DNA of 64,000 nucleotides, taken from NCBI GenBank assembly GCA_965278995.1, contig OZ257136.1, positions 1,178,001 to 1,242,000 of the forward strand. The letters run 5' to 3'. The notes under the pieces were generated by a model, which saw nothing but the letters and a program-made list of their open reading frames with translations, searched no databases and was not told where the DNA came from. Below are positions 27,052 to 35,798 of the stretch, piece after piece. Position 1 is the first letter of the stretch. Each line of letters opens with the position of its first letter. A program made the translations under genes and the position numbers. This stretch comes from JADJYF01 sp965278995 (GTDB lineage: Bacteria > Pseudomonadota > Gammaproteobacteria > Ga0077536).

Positions 27052-27531
27052 TCAAGGGGCGATGGCGTAGCGGACGATGTCGCGCAGCGTCGCGTTCATC
27101 CGCCGGGCAAACGCATTCACCCGAGCGTCGGCATGATCGGTTGGCAGCGTAATCAGACTGATGACCGTGAGTCCGTCGGCAACATGTACCGTCACCCGGC
27201 ATGGCATCTGTGCGACAAACCCCGGGTCGATCAACAGTACTTCGCGGGCAATTTCGAGACTGCAGAAATGGATCACTTCGACATCGGGGAAGTCGGTATA
27301 ACCGCGTCGGCGAAGACCTTCGCCGATTGTATTGCGCCCGGTAATGCGGAAATTACGCTCGGTGATCGCGAATTCGAGTTCAAACACGACATCGTCAAAT
27401 GGTTTGTCGACGGTGTAGCGTTCGACGTGGCCAAGGCTTGCCGTGTCAGCGGTAGCAGCCGCATTGTCGGCATGGCAGTGCAGGGCGCTGAACTGCAGCA
27501 CTCCGAGCAGCGCGGCACCGGCAAGCTTCAT
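27052..27531 (-). CDS. Exported DUF302 domain protein
   Basis: About 159 aa from the ATG at 27531. A signal peptide (MKLAGAALLGVLQFSALHCHA) is followed by a DUF302 domain: YTVDKPFDDVVFELEFAITE, IGEGLRRRGYTDFPDVEVIH, LIDPGFVAQMPCRVTVHVAD and SLITLPTDHADARVNAFARR. DUF302 proteins are small periplasmic alpha/beta proteins whose biochemical role is not established. The ATG overlaps the stop of the L,D-transpeptidase gene (ATGA), so they form a two-gene unit. Confidence 0.8.
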   Translation of the reverse strand: MKLAGAALLGVLQFSALHCHADNAAATADTASLGHVERYTVDKPFDDVVFELEFAITERNFRITGRNTIGEGLRRRGYTDFPDVEVIHFCSLEIAREVLLIDPGFVAQMPCRVTVHVADGLTVISLITLPTDHADARVNAFARRMNATLRDIVRYAIAP

Positions 27532-28145
27532 TCGCGGATAACGACGCGGGTACCGATATCGACAAATCGACGTAACGTGTGGAGGTCGGCGTTGCGCAGC
27601 GCAATGCAACCACGGGTCCAGTCGAGGGTCTCGTGGATCTGGAGTTTGTCCGGCGTTTCCTCACCGATACCGTGGATACCGATGCTGCCCCCGAGCGGGG
27701 TGTCCTGCGGTGGGACTCGCCCGTTACGCAGCGCGCGCAGAATGGCGCGAAACTCGGCCCGCGTGATGCGTTCGTCTTTCATGCCGTAGAAGGCGTCTTT
27801 CACGTTCGGATAGTTCAGGCGCAGGAACATGTCGAACTGACTACGATCGTTCAGCGCCACGATTCGATAGGTACCTATCGGGGTCTTGTTGTCGCCGATC
27901 TTGAGCTTGTCACCTTTGCCGCCGCGACCGAGCGCTATCGGGAAAGTACGCATTACATGGCGGCCATCGCGCAGGATCAGGACGCGTTCGGCTTTCTTGA
28001 TCTCGATGTCGTAGGGGGCGGCTGCGTCGAGCTCGGCACTGGCACCGACAGCCAGCAGCGCACCGAGAGCGAGGGCAGCGCAGCGTCGGACGAAATACGC
28101 GCGGCGCAGGGCTGCGCGCGGCCAGGTCGGGGTTTCCGAACGCAT
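27528..28145 (-). CDS. L,D-transpeptidase (YkuD family)
   Basis: About 205 aa from the ATG at 28145; an upstream ATG at 28223 would add 26 residues without a better signal peptide. A signal or anchor (RRCAALALGALLAVGASA) leads to a YkuD catalytic domain with IKKAERVLILRDG, GDNKTPIGTYRI, the HGIGEE motif and the catalytic Cys in DWTRGCIALRNAD. The usual active-site box is SHGC or TRGC, so it is probably active. These enzymes make 3-3 peptidoglycan cross-links or attach lipoproteins in the periplasm; which applies here cannot be read from sequence. Catalytic signature is strong. Confidence 0.9.
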   Translation of the reverse strand: MRSETPTWPRAALRRAYFVRRCAALALGALLAVGASAELDAAAPYDIEIKKAERVLILRDGRHVMRTFPIALGRGGKGDKLKIGDNKTPIGTYRIVALNDRSQFDMFLRLNYPNVKDAFYGMKDERITRAEFRAILRALRNGRVPPQDTPLGGSIGIHGIGEETPDKLQIHETLDWTRGCIALRNADLHTLRRFVDIGTRVVIRE

Positions 28146-28261
28146 GGTGTCGATGTTCAACGCTCCCTGGTATGACGGCGGCTCTGCGGCGTGGGGGATT
28201 CTAAAGGATATCGCGAGCCGCATGCTACGCTAGCGCCACCGCTACGCCGCTGGAATGGTGC

Positions 28262-28792
28262 ATGGTCGCCGCGCCGAAGTACACGCAGTTTGCAATCGCC
28301 GTTCACTGGTTGAGTGCGCTCCTGGTCGGCGCGCTTTTCGGTCTCGGCTGGTTTATGGTTGAACTCCCGACGGGTCCGCAGCGAGGCTATTATTTCGCGC
28401 TGCACAAGTCGCTCGGATTGACCGTGTTCGGCCTGCTGATGTTACGCGCACTGTGGCGTCTCAGTCATCGACCGCCACCGTTCCCGGCTTTCGTGCCGGG
28501 TTGGCAGGTGGCGCTCGCGCGCCTGGTTCATCTGGCCTTCTATCTCATGCTGGCGTTGCAGCCGATCAGCGGCTACCTGTCGTCGTCGTTCAGTGGCTAT
28601 CAGACGAGTCTATTCGGTGTGCCATTGCCACATTGGGGCTGGCGCGACCCGCCGCTGAACGAATTATTCACCGAGATTCATGTCCTGTGTTCCGTTGCCT
28701 TGCTGCTGCTGGTGGCGACCCACCTGCTCGGCACGTTGAAGCATCTGCTCTCCGGCGAAGGTCAGATGTTGCGCCGGATGTGGCCGTGGTAG
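28262..28792 (+). CDS. Cytochrome b561 family membrane protein
   Basis: 176 aa with four predicted membrane helices and histidines placed for two b hemes: AIAVHWLSALLVGALFGLGW, FALHKSLGLTVFGLLMLRAL, LARLVHLAFYLMLALQPISG and FTEIHVLCSVALLLLVATHL. The family transfers electrons from the quinone pool or acts as a superoxide:quinone oxidoreductase (CybB-like). The ATG at 28262 opens the conserved start (KYTQFAIAVHW). It is divergent from the L,D-transpeptidase and 45 bases before a histidine kinase; the functional link is not known. Confidence 0.9.
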   Translation: MVAAPKYTQFAIAVHWLSALLVGALFGLGWFMVELPTGPQRGYYFALHKSLGLTVFGLLMLRALWRLSHRPPPFPAFVPGWQVALARLVHLAFYLMLALQPISGYLSSSFSGYQTSLFGVPLPHWGWRDPPLNELFTEIHVLCSVALLLLVATHLLGTLKHLLSGEGQMLRRMWPW

Positions 28793-28837
28793 TCGGTCTC
28801 GTGCCGCACGGCAGCGACGCTGACAGGTTCGGCATGG

Positions 28838-30340
28838 ATGGTCATGACCGATACGGATGTTCAGACGATGCCTGAACTTCGTCCGCCCTCACTTCGGCGC
28901 CTGCTCCTGACCCACGACCTGGTATTTCTGGCGCTGGTCGTTATCACCGGCGTGCTGGCCGGAACCTGGGCGTACCTCTGGCAGCAATCGTCGGCGGAAT
29001 CGATCCGCCTGAACCGGCTTGGTCATACCGGCCAGGAGATTCGAACATTGGCGTTCAAGCAACTGCGCGACGTCTCGCTCGCAGCACTGCGTGGCGATGG
29101 GCAGGCAACGGGTTCACATTCCGACTACGTGCGAACGATCCAGGAGCTCTACAATTCGCTGCGGCGGCTATCCGCCAATCGTGGCGAAGACTACGCTGTC
29201 CAGACCATGCAGACCGCCTACAGCCTGCTGCAGGCCAATTTGCGCGAGATCATGAGTGACCCGCAGGCACTCAACCGTCTGGTCCGCGCCAAAATCCTCG
29301 ACCCGGACTTCGAGCAGCGCTTCGTCGGTGATTTTGAAACCGCGTTCGAGAACTTCAACGGCCTGCTCAATCAGCAGCTCGCCGCACAGGAGCAGGCCAT
29401 CCGCTGGCGCAATCGGATAGCGCCGTACGCGCTGACCCTGCCGATAGTTTTCGGCATTGCTCTGCTGGTTTTTACGCGACGCGGCCTGGCGCGTGGATTC
29501 GTGCAGCCAATGCGAACGATCATGGAGGGTACACGCGCCATCAGCAGCGGCAGTTTGAACCATGTACTGCCAGAGGAAGGGGTCGAAGAGGCGCGCGAAC
29601 TGGCCCGCGGCATCAATGGCATGGCGGCTGAACTCGAACGCAGTCGTAGCACCATACTCGAAGCGGAACGGCAGGCTGCACTCGGCGCATTGGTGCCGGT
29701 AGTTGCGCATAATATTCGCAATCCGCTTGCCGCCATCCGCGCCAATGCCCAACTGCTCGACGGCAGTGAAAATCCGGAGGAACTGCGTGATATCCGCCAG
29801 GCTATCATCGATACAGTCGATCGCCTCGGACGCTGGGTCACAGCGCTGGTCTCCTATCTGCATCCGCTGCACCCGCAACGCCGGGCAGTGCGTGCAGCGC
29901 TGATGTTCGAGGCTGCACTGGAGCTGCTCAAGCCACGTCTTGCCCAGCTCGGCGTCAGCTGTACGCGCGGCACATGGCATGCCGAGGTCGAACTCGACGC
30001 CGACAGCGATCTGCTGGAACAGGCGCTCTACGGCCTGCTGGTCAACGCCGTCGAGGCGTCGTCAGTCGGTGGTGTCGTGACGCTCGCCATCGAAAGCGAT
30101 GGGGAACAGGTACGATTGACCATCGACGACCAGGGTGGCGGGATCCCGTTCAAACCCGAACCGAGTGGGCTCACACCAGGGCCAACGACCAAGCGTTTCG
30201 GTACTGGCCTCGGCATTCCCGTCGCCTTCAAGATCTGCAATACACTGGGCTACACCCTGCAGTTCGACAGCACACCCGGCAAAGGAACGAAGACAATCAT
30301 CACAGCGCGTGCGTGTGCGATTGAAGTCAACGTTGACTGA
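28838..30340 (+). CDS. Membrane sensor histidine kinase
   Basis: 500 aa. Two membrane segments (LVFLALVVITGVLAGTWAYL and IAPYALTLPIVFGIALLVFT) flank a mostly helical periplasmic region of about 150 residues. A HAMP segment follows, then the phospho-acceptor His291 in VVAHNIRNPLAAIRANAQLL and a HATPase domain (ALYGLLVNAVEAS, DDQGGGIP, GTGLGIPVAFKICNTLGY). The H-box with HNIRNPLAAI is typical of NtrB/AtoS-like kinases that pair with NtrC-type regulators, and such a regulator begins 12 bases downstream. The signal is not predictable; the helical sensor may detect a small ligand or an envelope state. Confidence 0.9.
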   Translation: MVMTDTDVQTMPELRPPSLRRLLLTHDLVFLALVVITGVLAGTWAYLWQQSSAESIRLNRLGHTGQEIRTLAFKQLRDVSLAALRGDGQATGSHSDYVRTIQELYNSLRRLSANRGEDYAVQTMQTAYSLLQANLREIMSDPQALNRLVRAKILDPDFEQRFVGDFETAFENFNGLLNQQLAAQEQAIRWRNRIAPYALTLPIVFGIALLVFTRRGLARGFVQPMRTIMEGTRAISSGSLNHVLPEEGVEEARELARGINGMAAELERSRSTILEAERQAALGALVPVVAHNIRNPLAAIRANAQLLDGSENPEELRDIRQAIIDTVDRLGRWVTALVSYLHPLHPQRRAVRAALMFEAALELLKPRLAQLGVSCTRGTWHAEVELDADSDLLEQALYGLLVNAVEASSVGGVVTLAIESDGEQVRLTIDDQGGGIPFKPEPSGLTPGPTTKRFGTGLGIPVAFKICNTLGYTLQFDSTPGKGTKTIITARACAIEVNVD

Positions 30341-30352
30341 TAGAATCATGCA

Positions 30353-31774
30353 GTGAGCGCAACCAACGACGACGCAACGACGATGACCGATGCACCAGCG
30401 GCAAGTGTACTGGTTGTCGATGACGAGCTGTTGTTTGCCAAGGCGGTAGTACGGCATCTGCAGAAGAGCGGGTATCACTGTACGCATGCGCCGACGTTGG
30501 TTGCGGCACGCGACAGTGTCGCCGAATTAGAACCGGACATCATTCTGCTCGACATGCGCCTGCCGGACGGTTCCGGCCTGGATTTTTTGCGGCAATTGCG
30601 TGAAACCAGCAACGTGCCAGTGGTAGTCATGACGGCTTATGGCGAAGTCGACGATGCCGTGCTGGCGATGAAATATGCCGCATCGGACTATTTGAAGAAG
30701 CCGCTCGATCTCGACGAACTGCGCATGCAGCTTGGCAAAGTGCTGGCGACACGCGAACTTAACCGCCAGCTCGAGTATTCGCGTGCTCGAGAGGATGCCA
30801 GCAGCGGCCGTGCCCAGCTGCTGGGCAACTCTGCCTGCATTGCGAGAGTCCGCGAACAGATTGACAGGATGGCCGCGCTGGCGGCAGGTGCCGCGCCGCC
30901 GCCGACTATCCTGATCACCGGCGAGACCGGTACCGGCAAGGATGTTGCGGCGCGCCTGCTGCACCAGCGCTCGGCGCGCGCCGCGCGACCGTTCGTGCAT
31001 GTCGATTGCGCGGCGCTACCGAAAGATCTGATCGAGGCTGAACTTTTTGGCCACGTCAAAGGAGCGTTCACGCATGCCGTCGCCGAGCGTGCCGGATTAA
31101 TCGAAGCGGCCGATGACGGCGTGGTCTTTCTCGACGAGGTTGGCGAACTACCGCTCGAGCTCCAGGCCAAGCTGCTGGCGGTGCTCGAGCGGCGGCAGCT
31201 GCGTCGTATCGGTAGCAGTACCGAGCGACACACTGCGGCCTGGTTCATTGCGGCCACCAATCGCGATGTCGAGGCTATGGTCGCGGCAGGTACGCTGCGG
31301 TCGGATCTCTATTTCCGTCTCAAGGTCCTGGCGCTCGAGTTGCCGCCGCTGCGCCAACGTGACGACGACGCAGCGTTACTGGCTGTCCATTTCGCACGCG
31401 ATATTGCCCGGCGATATGCCGCGCCCGCTGCGCGGCTGACTGCGGCCGCACGACAGCGTCTGTGTAGCTACCATTGGCCCGGCAATGTGCGTGAGCTCAG
31501 TCATGTGATGGAACGTGCAGTATTGCTGGCGAGTGGGGAGGATATCGATGTCGACGCGCTGGCCTTGCCGGCGGCTCGTCAGGCTGCTGCTGGCGCGCAC
31601 GAAACTGCCGAACTCGATCACATGACGCTCGATGAAATCGAGAAAATGATGTTGCTGCGTGCGCTGGCGACGACCCAGGATAACGTCTCGGAAGCGGCGC
31701 GCCGACTCGGCATTACACGTATGGCAATGCGTTATCGGATGGAAAAGTACGCGATCCGCGCCAGTGACGCTTGA
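30353..31774 (+). CDS. NtrC-family response regulator (GAFTHA variant)
   Basis: 473 aa. Receiver domain with acidic pocket VVDDE and phosphorylatable Asp67 in IILLDMRLPDGSG; AAA+ domain with Walker A GETGTGKD (about residue 190) and Walker B DDGVVFLDEVGELP; C-terminal Fis-type helix-turn-helix (DNVSEAARRLGITRMAMRYR). The sigma-54 contact loop, normally GAFTGA, reads GAFTHA with His241. Changes at this position affect sigma-54 coupling in studied activators, so the protein may be constitutive, altered or sigma-54 independent. A GTG start at 30353 follows the kinase stop by 12 bases. Targets are unknown. Confidence 0.9.
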   Translation: MSATNDDATTMTDAPAASVLVVDDELLFAKAVVRHLQKSGYHCTHAPTLVAARDSVAELEPDIILLDMRLPDGSGLDFLRQLRETSNVPVVVMTAYGEVDDAVLAMKYAASDYLKKPLDLDELRMQLGKVLATRELNRQLEYSRAREDASSGRAQLLGNSACIARVREQIDRMAALAAGAAPPPTILITGETGTGKDVAARLLHQRSARAARPFVHVDCAALPKDLIEAELFGHVKGAFTHAVAERAGLIEAADDGVVFLDEVGELPLELQAKLLAVLERRQLRRIGSSTERHTAAWFIAATNRDVEAMVAAGTLRSDLYFRLKVLALELPPLRQRDDDAALLAVHFARDIARRYAAPAARLTAAARQRLCSYHWPGNVRELSHVMERAVLLASGEDIDVDALALPAARQAAAGAHETAELDHMTLDEIEKMMLLRALATTQDNVSEAARRLGITRMAMRYRMEKYAIRASDA

Positions 31775-31800
31775 GCAGCGCTGCGCGCCGAATAACGCTC

Positions 31801-31850
31801 CTGATTCCCAGGCGGTCGGTGGCAATTGTCGGTTGCGGTGCGGGAATCAG
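31801..31850. repeat. Inverted-repeat element, copy A
   Basis: CTGATTCCC (31801-31809) and GGGAATCAG (31842-31850) form a perfect nine-base stem around a 32-base interior. It fills the gap between the convergent regulator and NDH-2 genes. A second copy at 38429 shares both arms and the following CAA..CATTCAG sequence, so this is a dispersed repeat. A bidirectional terminator role is possible but there is no T-run. Confidence 0.6.
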
Positions 31851-31859
31851 CAACGTCAT

Positions 31860-33179
31860 TCAGTGCAATTTCAGACGCGGTTTGCCTGAGCGGGTGAGCA
31901 GATCCGCGATGGTAGTCAGCGTCGTGCGGACGAAACCCTGCAGCGCAAGCTGATGCATCTTGTACAGCGAGAGATAGACCCAGCGCGCGAGTCTGCCCTC
32001 TATCGGGAACGTCGATGGCTGGCGGCCAAGCAGATTGCCCATCAGACTGCCGACTGCGCTGTGTTCGCTCAGGTTGATCAGCGAACCGAAATCCTTGTAC
32101 ACATACGGTGCGAGCGAATGGCCGCCGAGAAATCGCTCGATTGAGTGGACCAGCAGGCTGGCCTGTTGATGTGCAGCCTGCGCGCGCGGCGGCACCAGTT
32201 TGCCATCGTCTGACAGCGGGCAGGCGGCACAGTCGCCGAGCGAGAAAATGGCATCGTCGAGCGTCGTTTGCAGCGTGCGCCGGACGACCAGCTGATTGGC
32301 TCGGTTCGTCTCCAGTCCATCCAGTGTGGCAAGCACGGCAGGTCCTTTGATGCCGGCAGCCCAGACCTTGATCTCGGCTTCAATCGACAGACCGCTGCGC
32401 GTAACGAAACCGAGAGGCGTCGCCTCGGTCACCAGTTCGTTCGTATGCACGACGACGCCGATGGTCTCCAGCGCCGTATGCGTCGATTTGGAAACATTTT
32501 CCGGCAGTCCAGGCAGGATGCGTGGCGAACTGTCGATGAGATGAATGCTGATGTCGCGGTCGATATCGATGTTATCGAGACCGAAATTGACCAATGCGTG
32601 CAGCGAATGGTGCAACTCAGCGGCGAGTTCGACACCCGTAGCGCCGGCGCCAGCGATCGCAATGTGCAATTGCCCGGCGCGGATGGGCTCGTCTTGCGCA
32701 TTTGCTGCATAGCAAGCACGGACCAGGTATTGATGGAACGCATCGGCTTGCTCACGCGAATCCAGGAACAGGCAATTTTCGGCGACGCCGGCAACACCGA
32801 AATCGTTGGTCACGCTGCCGATGGCGATGACCAGTACGTCATAGGAAAAACTTCTCTCGGGTATGTACTGGTTGCCCTGTGCATCGTAGGAGGCCGAGAT
32901 AGTAATGCGCTGATTAGTGCGGTCCACCGATTGCAGGGCGCCGACGCGGAACTTGAAATGGTTCCAGTGCGCCTGCGCGAGATAGCTCAATTCGTCGTCG
33001 TTGGAATTCAAGGTGCCAGCAGCCACCTCATGCAGCAGCGGCTTCCACAGATGTGAGTAGGAACGGTCGACCAGCGTGACTTCGATCTCCGCATTCCTCG
33101 CGTGGCGCCGACCCAGCGCGGTGGCGAGTTCCAGTCCGCCAGCGCCGCCGCCGACGATGACTATCCGCTTTATCGCCAT
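31860..33179 (-). CDS. ndh: Type II NADH:quinone oxidoreductase
   Basis: 439 aa. A single-subunit FAD enzyme on the inner membrane face that oxidises NADH and reduces quinone without proton pumping. N-terminal FAD motif IVIVGGGAGGLELATALGRR; the NADH-binding Rossmann motif IAIAGAGATGVELAAELHHS lies in the middle; ALGDCAACPL completes FAD contact. The C-terminal region with YKDFGSLINLSEHSAVG and the amphipathic tail (WVYLSLYKMHQLALQGFVRT) fit Ndh membrane attachment. Convergent with the NtrC-like gene, no operon partner. Confidence 0.95.
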   Translation of the reverse strand: MAIKRIVIVGGGAGGLELATALGRRHARNAEIEVTLVDRSYSHLWKPLLHEVAAGTLNSNDDELSYLAQAHWNHFKFRVGALQSVDRTNQRITISASYDAQGNQYIPERSFSYDVLVIAIGSVTNDFGVAGVAENCLFLDSREQADAFHQYLVRACYAANAQDEPIRAGQLHIAIAGAGATGVELAAELHHSLHALVNFGLDNIDIDRDISIHLIDSSPRILPGLPENVSKSTHTALETIGVVVHTNELVTEATPLGFVTRSGLSIEAEIKVWAAGIKGPAVLATLDGLETNRANQLVVRRTLQTTLDDAIFSLGDCAACPLSDDGKLVPPRAQAAHQQASLLVHSIERFLGGHSLAPYVYKDFGSLINLSEHSAVGSLMGNLLGRQPSTFPIEGRLARWVYLSLYKMHQLALQGFVRTTLTTIADLLTRSGKPRLKLH

Positions 33180-33287
33180 CTATCTATGCTCTGTGATGAA
33201 GTTATTCGCGCCCTGTTGGTATGATAGCGGGGAAGAACAGGCGCCACTACCGCGCCGCAGCAGACATTACCACGGGCGGTTACAGCG

Positions 33288-33593
33288 ATGACAAACGAGC
33301 AGACCCAGACAGAAATCGAGGCAGCCGCCTTTCGTCGGTTGCGCGATTTTCTACGCGAACATACCGAAGTGCAGAACATCGACCTGATGAATCTGGCCGG
33401 ATTCTGTCGCAATTGTCTGGCCAAATGGTATCGGGCCGAAGCCGGCGAACGCGGCGTGGAAATCGACTACGAACAGGCGCGCGAACGCATTTACGGTATG
33501 CCTTATGCCGAGTGGCGCGCACGCTATCAGGCAGAGGCGTCGAGCGAGCAGCAGGCGGCCTACGTCGCCCGTCAGGAATCATCTGGCCACTAG
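33288..33593 (+). CDS. DUF1244 family protein
   Basis: 101 aa. The whole protein matches the DUF1244 family (small cytosolic helical proteins in Proteobacteria): AAAFRRLRDFLREHTEVQNI, DLMNLAGFCRNCLAKWYRAE and YGMPYAEWRARYQAEAS. The paired cysteines in FCRNCLAKW are conserved in the family. No enzymatic role is established. The stop TAG lies at the start of a sequence resembling the terminal repeat of the element at 35622. The MoxY-like kinase begins 48 bases on. Confidence 0.88.
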   Translation: MTNEQTQTEIEAAAFRRLRDFLREHTEVQNIDLMNLAGFCRNCLAKWYRAEAGERGVEIDYEQARERIYGMPYAEWRARYQAEASSEQQAAYVARQESSGH

Positions 33594-33640
33594 CAGGTTG
33601 ATGAAGACGCCGACGCGCTGAGGCAGGGTCGCGCGCCGTC

Positions 33641-35014
33641 ATGGGACTGCGATCGCGGCTGAATGCACTGCTCTCGTTGATCTTCGGATTGGCACTGGTG
33701 ATCGCAGTAACCTATCTGCTCGCCGATGCGCGCCGCGCTGTCGCCGACGAACTGCAGGCCTCGACGGTGCTGGCCTCAACCCTGGTGCAGGGCATGTTGA
33801 GCGGCCCGTTGTCGCAGGCCGAAGCGCCTGGCGTCGCCGCGACGCTCGCCGAACTGGAAGCGCAGGTCGCGCTCCGCCATCTGCGCATCGAATTCATCCC
33901 GCCTGGAGGCAACGCAGCGGGAGCCAGAACGCAGACCGGACGAACTGGTGGCGGCGTACCCGACTGGTTTGCGCGCCTGGTTCGTCCGCAACCTGGTGTC
34001 GTTACCCAGTCCGTCGATTGGCGCGACGGCCATCTCGTCATCGCCGCCGATCCCACTGACGAAATAGCGGAAGCCTGGCGTGAAACACGCACCACGCTGC
34101 TGGTGCTGCTCGCGGTGTTCGGCGGCGCGCTGCTCGTCGTATTCACGTTCCTCGGTCGTGCGCTCGAACCTCTGCAAGGCATTTCGATTGCGCTCGAAGG
34201 TGTCGAACGCGGCAACTATAGCGCGCGCCTGCCGATGGTCGGCCTGCCCGATATCGATGTCATCGCCGAACGGTTCAACAATATGACTGAGGCGCTGGCC
34301 CGCAGTCAGACCGATAACGCGCTGCTCGCGCAACGATCACTGGCTATTCAGGAGGACGAACGGCGGCATCTCGCTCATGAACTGCATGACGAAATGGGCC
34401 AGTCGATTACGGCCATCAAGGCGCTCGCCGTATCGATTGCCGAGCGTGCTTCGACCGGCGATGTGACACTTGCCGCACGCGCGGCGACGATTATCGAAGT
34501 GTCGAGCGCCATTTATGATCGCGTGCGGCTGATGATGACCCGATTGCATCCGGTCGTACTCGATGAACTTGGTCTGGCAACGGCCCTGGAATTGATGATC
34601 GACGACTGGAACAGTCATCACGAAGAATGCTTCTGTCGCTATCTGGCGGTCCGGAATCTGCCGCCACTGTCGCAAGTCGCCCGAATCAACCTTTATCGCA
34701 TCGTGCAGGAAGCGCTGACCAATGTTGCACGACACGCGCGCGCCAGCACAGTCGAGGTTGCGCTGACTACGACGTCGTTGCCACCTTGCATCACGCTGAC
34801 GGTGTCGGATAATGGCTGCGGCTTCGAGGCTGGCAGGCAGCGCGGCGGTCTTGGGCTGGTCGGCATGCGCGAGCGGGCCGATGCGATCGGCGGCCGTTTC
34901 GAATTAGTTACGGGTGCAGCAGCGGGCACCTCGATTGAGGTGTGCATACCACTGTCGCAGGTAGGTGAAACAACTCCCGTCGGGGCTCAGGGCGATGCGC
35001 ATACTTCTAGTTGA
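33641..35014 (+). CDS. MoxY-like sensor histidine kinase (HisKA_3)
   Basis: 457 aa. N-terminal helix (LNALLSLIFGLALVIAVTYL), an extracytoplasmic domain of about 130 residues resembling the LapD/MoxY N-terminal domain, a second helix (LLVLLAVFGGALLVVFTFLG), a HAMP domain, then a HisKA_3 phospho-acceptor with His249 in HLAHELHDEMGQSITAIKAL and a HATPase (NLYRIVQEALTNVARHARAS, VSDNGCGFE, GGLGLVGMRERADAIGGRFE). MoxY is the sensor for methanol/alcohol dehydrogenase control in methylotrophs. Similarity here is at domain level, so the ligand is inferred. It overlaps its regulator gene by 20 bases. Confidence 0.88.
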   Translation: MGLRSRLNALLSLIFGLALVIAVTYLLADARRAVADELQASTVLASTLVQGMLSGPLSQAEAPGVAATLAELEAQVALRHLRIEFIPPGGNAAGARTQTGRTGGGVPDWFARLVRPQPGVVTQSVDWRDGHLVIAADPTDEIAEAWRETRTTLLVLLAVFGGALLVVFTFLGRALEPLQGISIALEGVERGNYSARLPMVGLPDIDVIAERFNNMTEALARSQTDNALLAQRSLAIQEDERRHLAHELHDEMGQSITAIKALAVSIAERASTGDVTLAARAATIIEVSSAIYDRVRLMMTRLHPVVLDELGLATALELMIDDWNSHHEECFCRYLAVRNLPPLSQVARINLYRIVQEALTNVARHARASTVEVALTTTSLPPCITLTVSDNGCGFEAGRQRGGLGLVGMRERADAIGGRFELVTGAAAGTSIEVCIPLSQVGETTPVGAQGDAHTSS

Positions 35015-35624
35015 CGATCACGCGATTGTTCGCGCCGGCTTCAAGACACTGCTGGAAAATCACGACGATCTCAGCGTGGTCGCCGAAGCGGCCAGCGGCG
35101 AGGCTGCGTGCCGACAATACGTGGCCCATGCGCCGGATGTCGTCATCATGGATCTCAGCATGCCCGGCATCGGTGGTCTGGAAGCAATTCGTCGCATCGT
35201 TGCCCGCGCTGCCACTGCCCGTATTCTTGTTTTCAGCATGCACGAGGACACAGTTTTCGTCGAACAAGCGCTGCAAGCCGGCGCCCGCGGCTATATCGGC
35301 AAGAGCAGTGCGCCGGTTGTGCTGGTCGAAGCAGTGCGCCAGATTGCTGACGGCAACGTTTATATCGAGCCGGAGATTGCGCAACGGCTGGCCTTTCAGA
35401 AAACCTCGGGCGAGGACACACCGATAGCCGCGCTGTCGACGCGCGAATTCGAAATCTTCTGCCTGCTGGCTGAAGGGCTGAGTGCAAACGACATTGCCAC
35501 GCGCTTATCGTTGAGTTCGAAAACCGTGGCGAATTACGCCACCCAGATCAAAAGCAAGCTCGAAGTCAGTACCGTCGCCGAGCTGGCACGAATGGCGCTG
35601 CGTAACGGGATAGTCAAGCTCTAG
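34995..35624 (+). CDS. NarL/FixJ-family response regulator (MoxX-like)
   Basis: 209 aa. The receiver starts MRILLVDDHAIVRAGFKTLL with acceptor Asp53 in VVIMDLSMPGIGG and the Thr/Lys pair in FSMHEDT and ARGYIGKSS. The LuxR-type helix-turn-helix is at the C-terminus (LSTREFEIFCLLAEGLSAND, LSLSSKTVANYATQIKSKL). The ATG at 34995 is preferred because it begins the receiver exactly. Translation overlaps the kinase end, so they form one two-component pair. The TAG stop is the first three bases of a palindromic repeat, so the element may have set the gene end. Nearby genes suggest control of alcohol oxidation; unproven. Confidence 0.9.
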   Translation: MRILLVDDHAIVRAGFKTLLENHDDLSVVAEAASGEAACRQYVAHAPDVVIMDLSMPGIGGLEAIRRIVARAATARILVFSMHEDTVFVEQALQAGARGYIGKSSAPVVLVEAVRQIADGNVYIEPEIAQRLAFQKTSGEDTPIAALSTREFEIFCLLAEGLSANDIATRLSLSSKTVANYATQIKSKLEVSTVAELARMALRNGIVKL

Positions 35625-35767
35625 CAGGCTGGTGAAAAACTACTGCGCTCGGTATGACTGCGTTGCACGAGCGCGCAAAATCCTCATTTACTCCATGTAA
35701 ACTCCGGTTTTGCGCGCTCGCGCGCCTTGTACTGCCTTCGCTCGCTACGTTTTTCACCACCCTGCTA
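35622..35767. repeat. Palindromic MITE-like repeat, 146 bp
   Basis: Terminal inverted repeats: left TAGCAGGCTGGTGAAAAAC and, read on the other strand from the right end, TAGCAGGGTGGTGAAAAAC (18 of 19 match). The interior continues to pair imperfectly, with a perfect 12-base inner stem GAGCGCGCAAAA/TTTTGCGCGCTC and a central TTTAC-tccat-GTAAA hairpin. There is no coding capacity. The element therefore folds into one long cruciform or hairpin typical of non-autonomous mobile palindromes or BIME-type repeats. It sits between the NarL-type regulator and the TonB receptor gene, and its first bases are the regulator's stop codon. Confidence 0.85.
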
Positions 35768-35798
35768 ACAACCCAGGGAAGCGGCGATTTCGCTCAGC

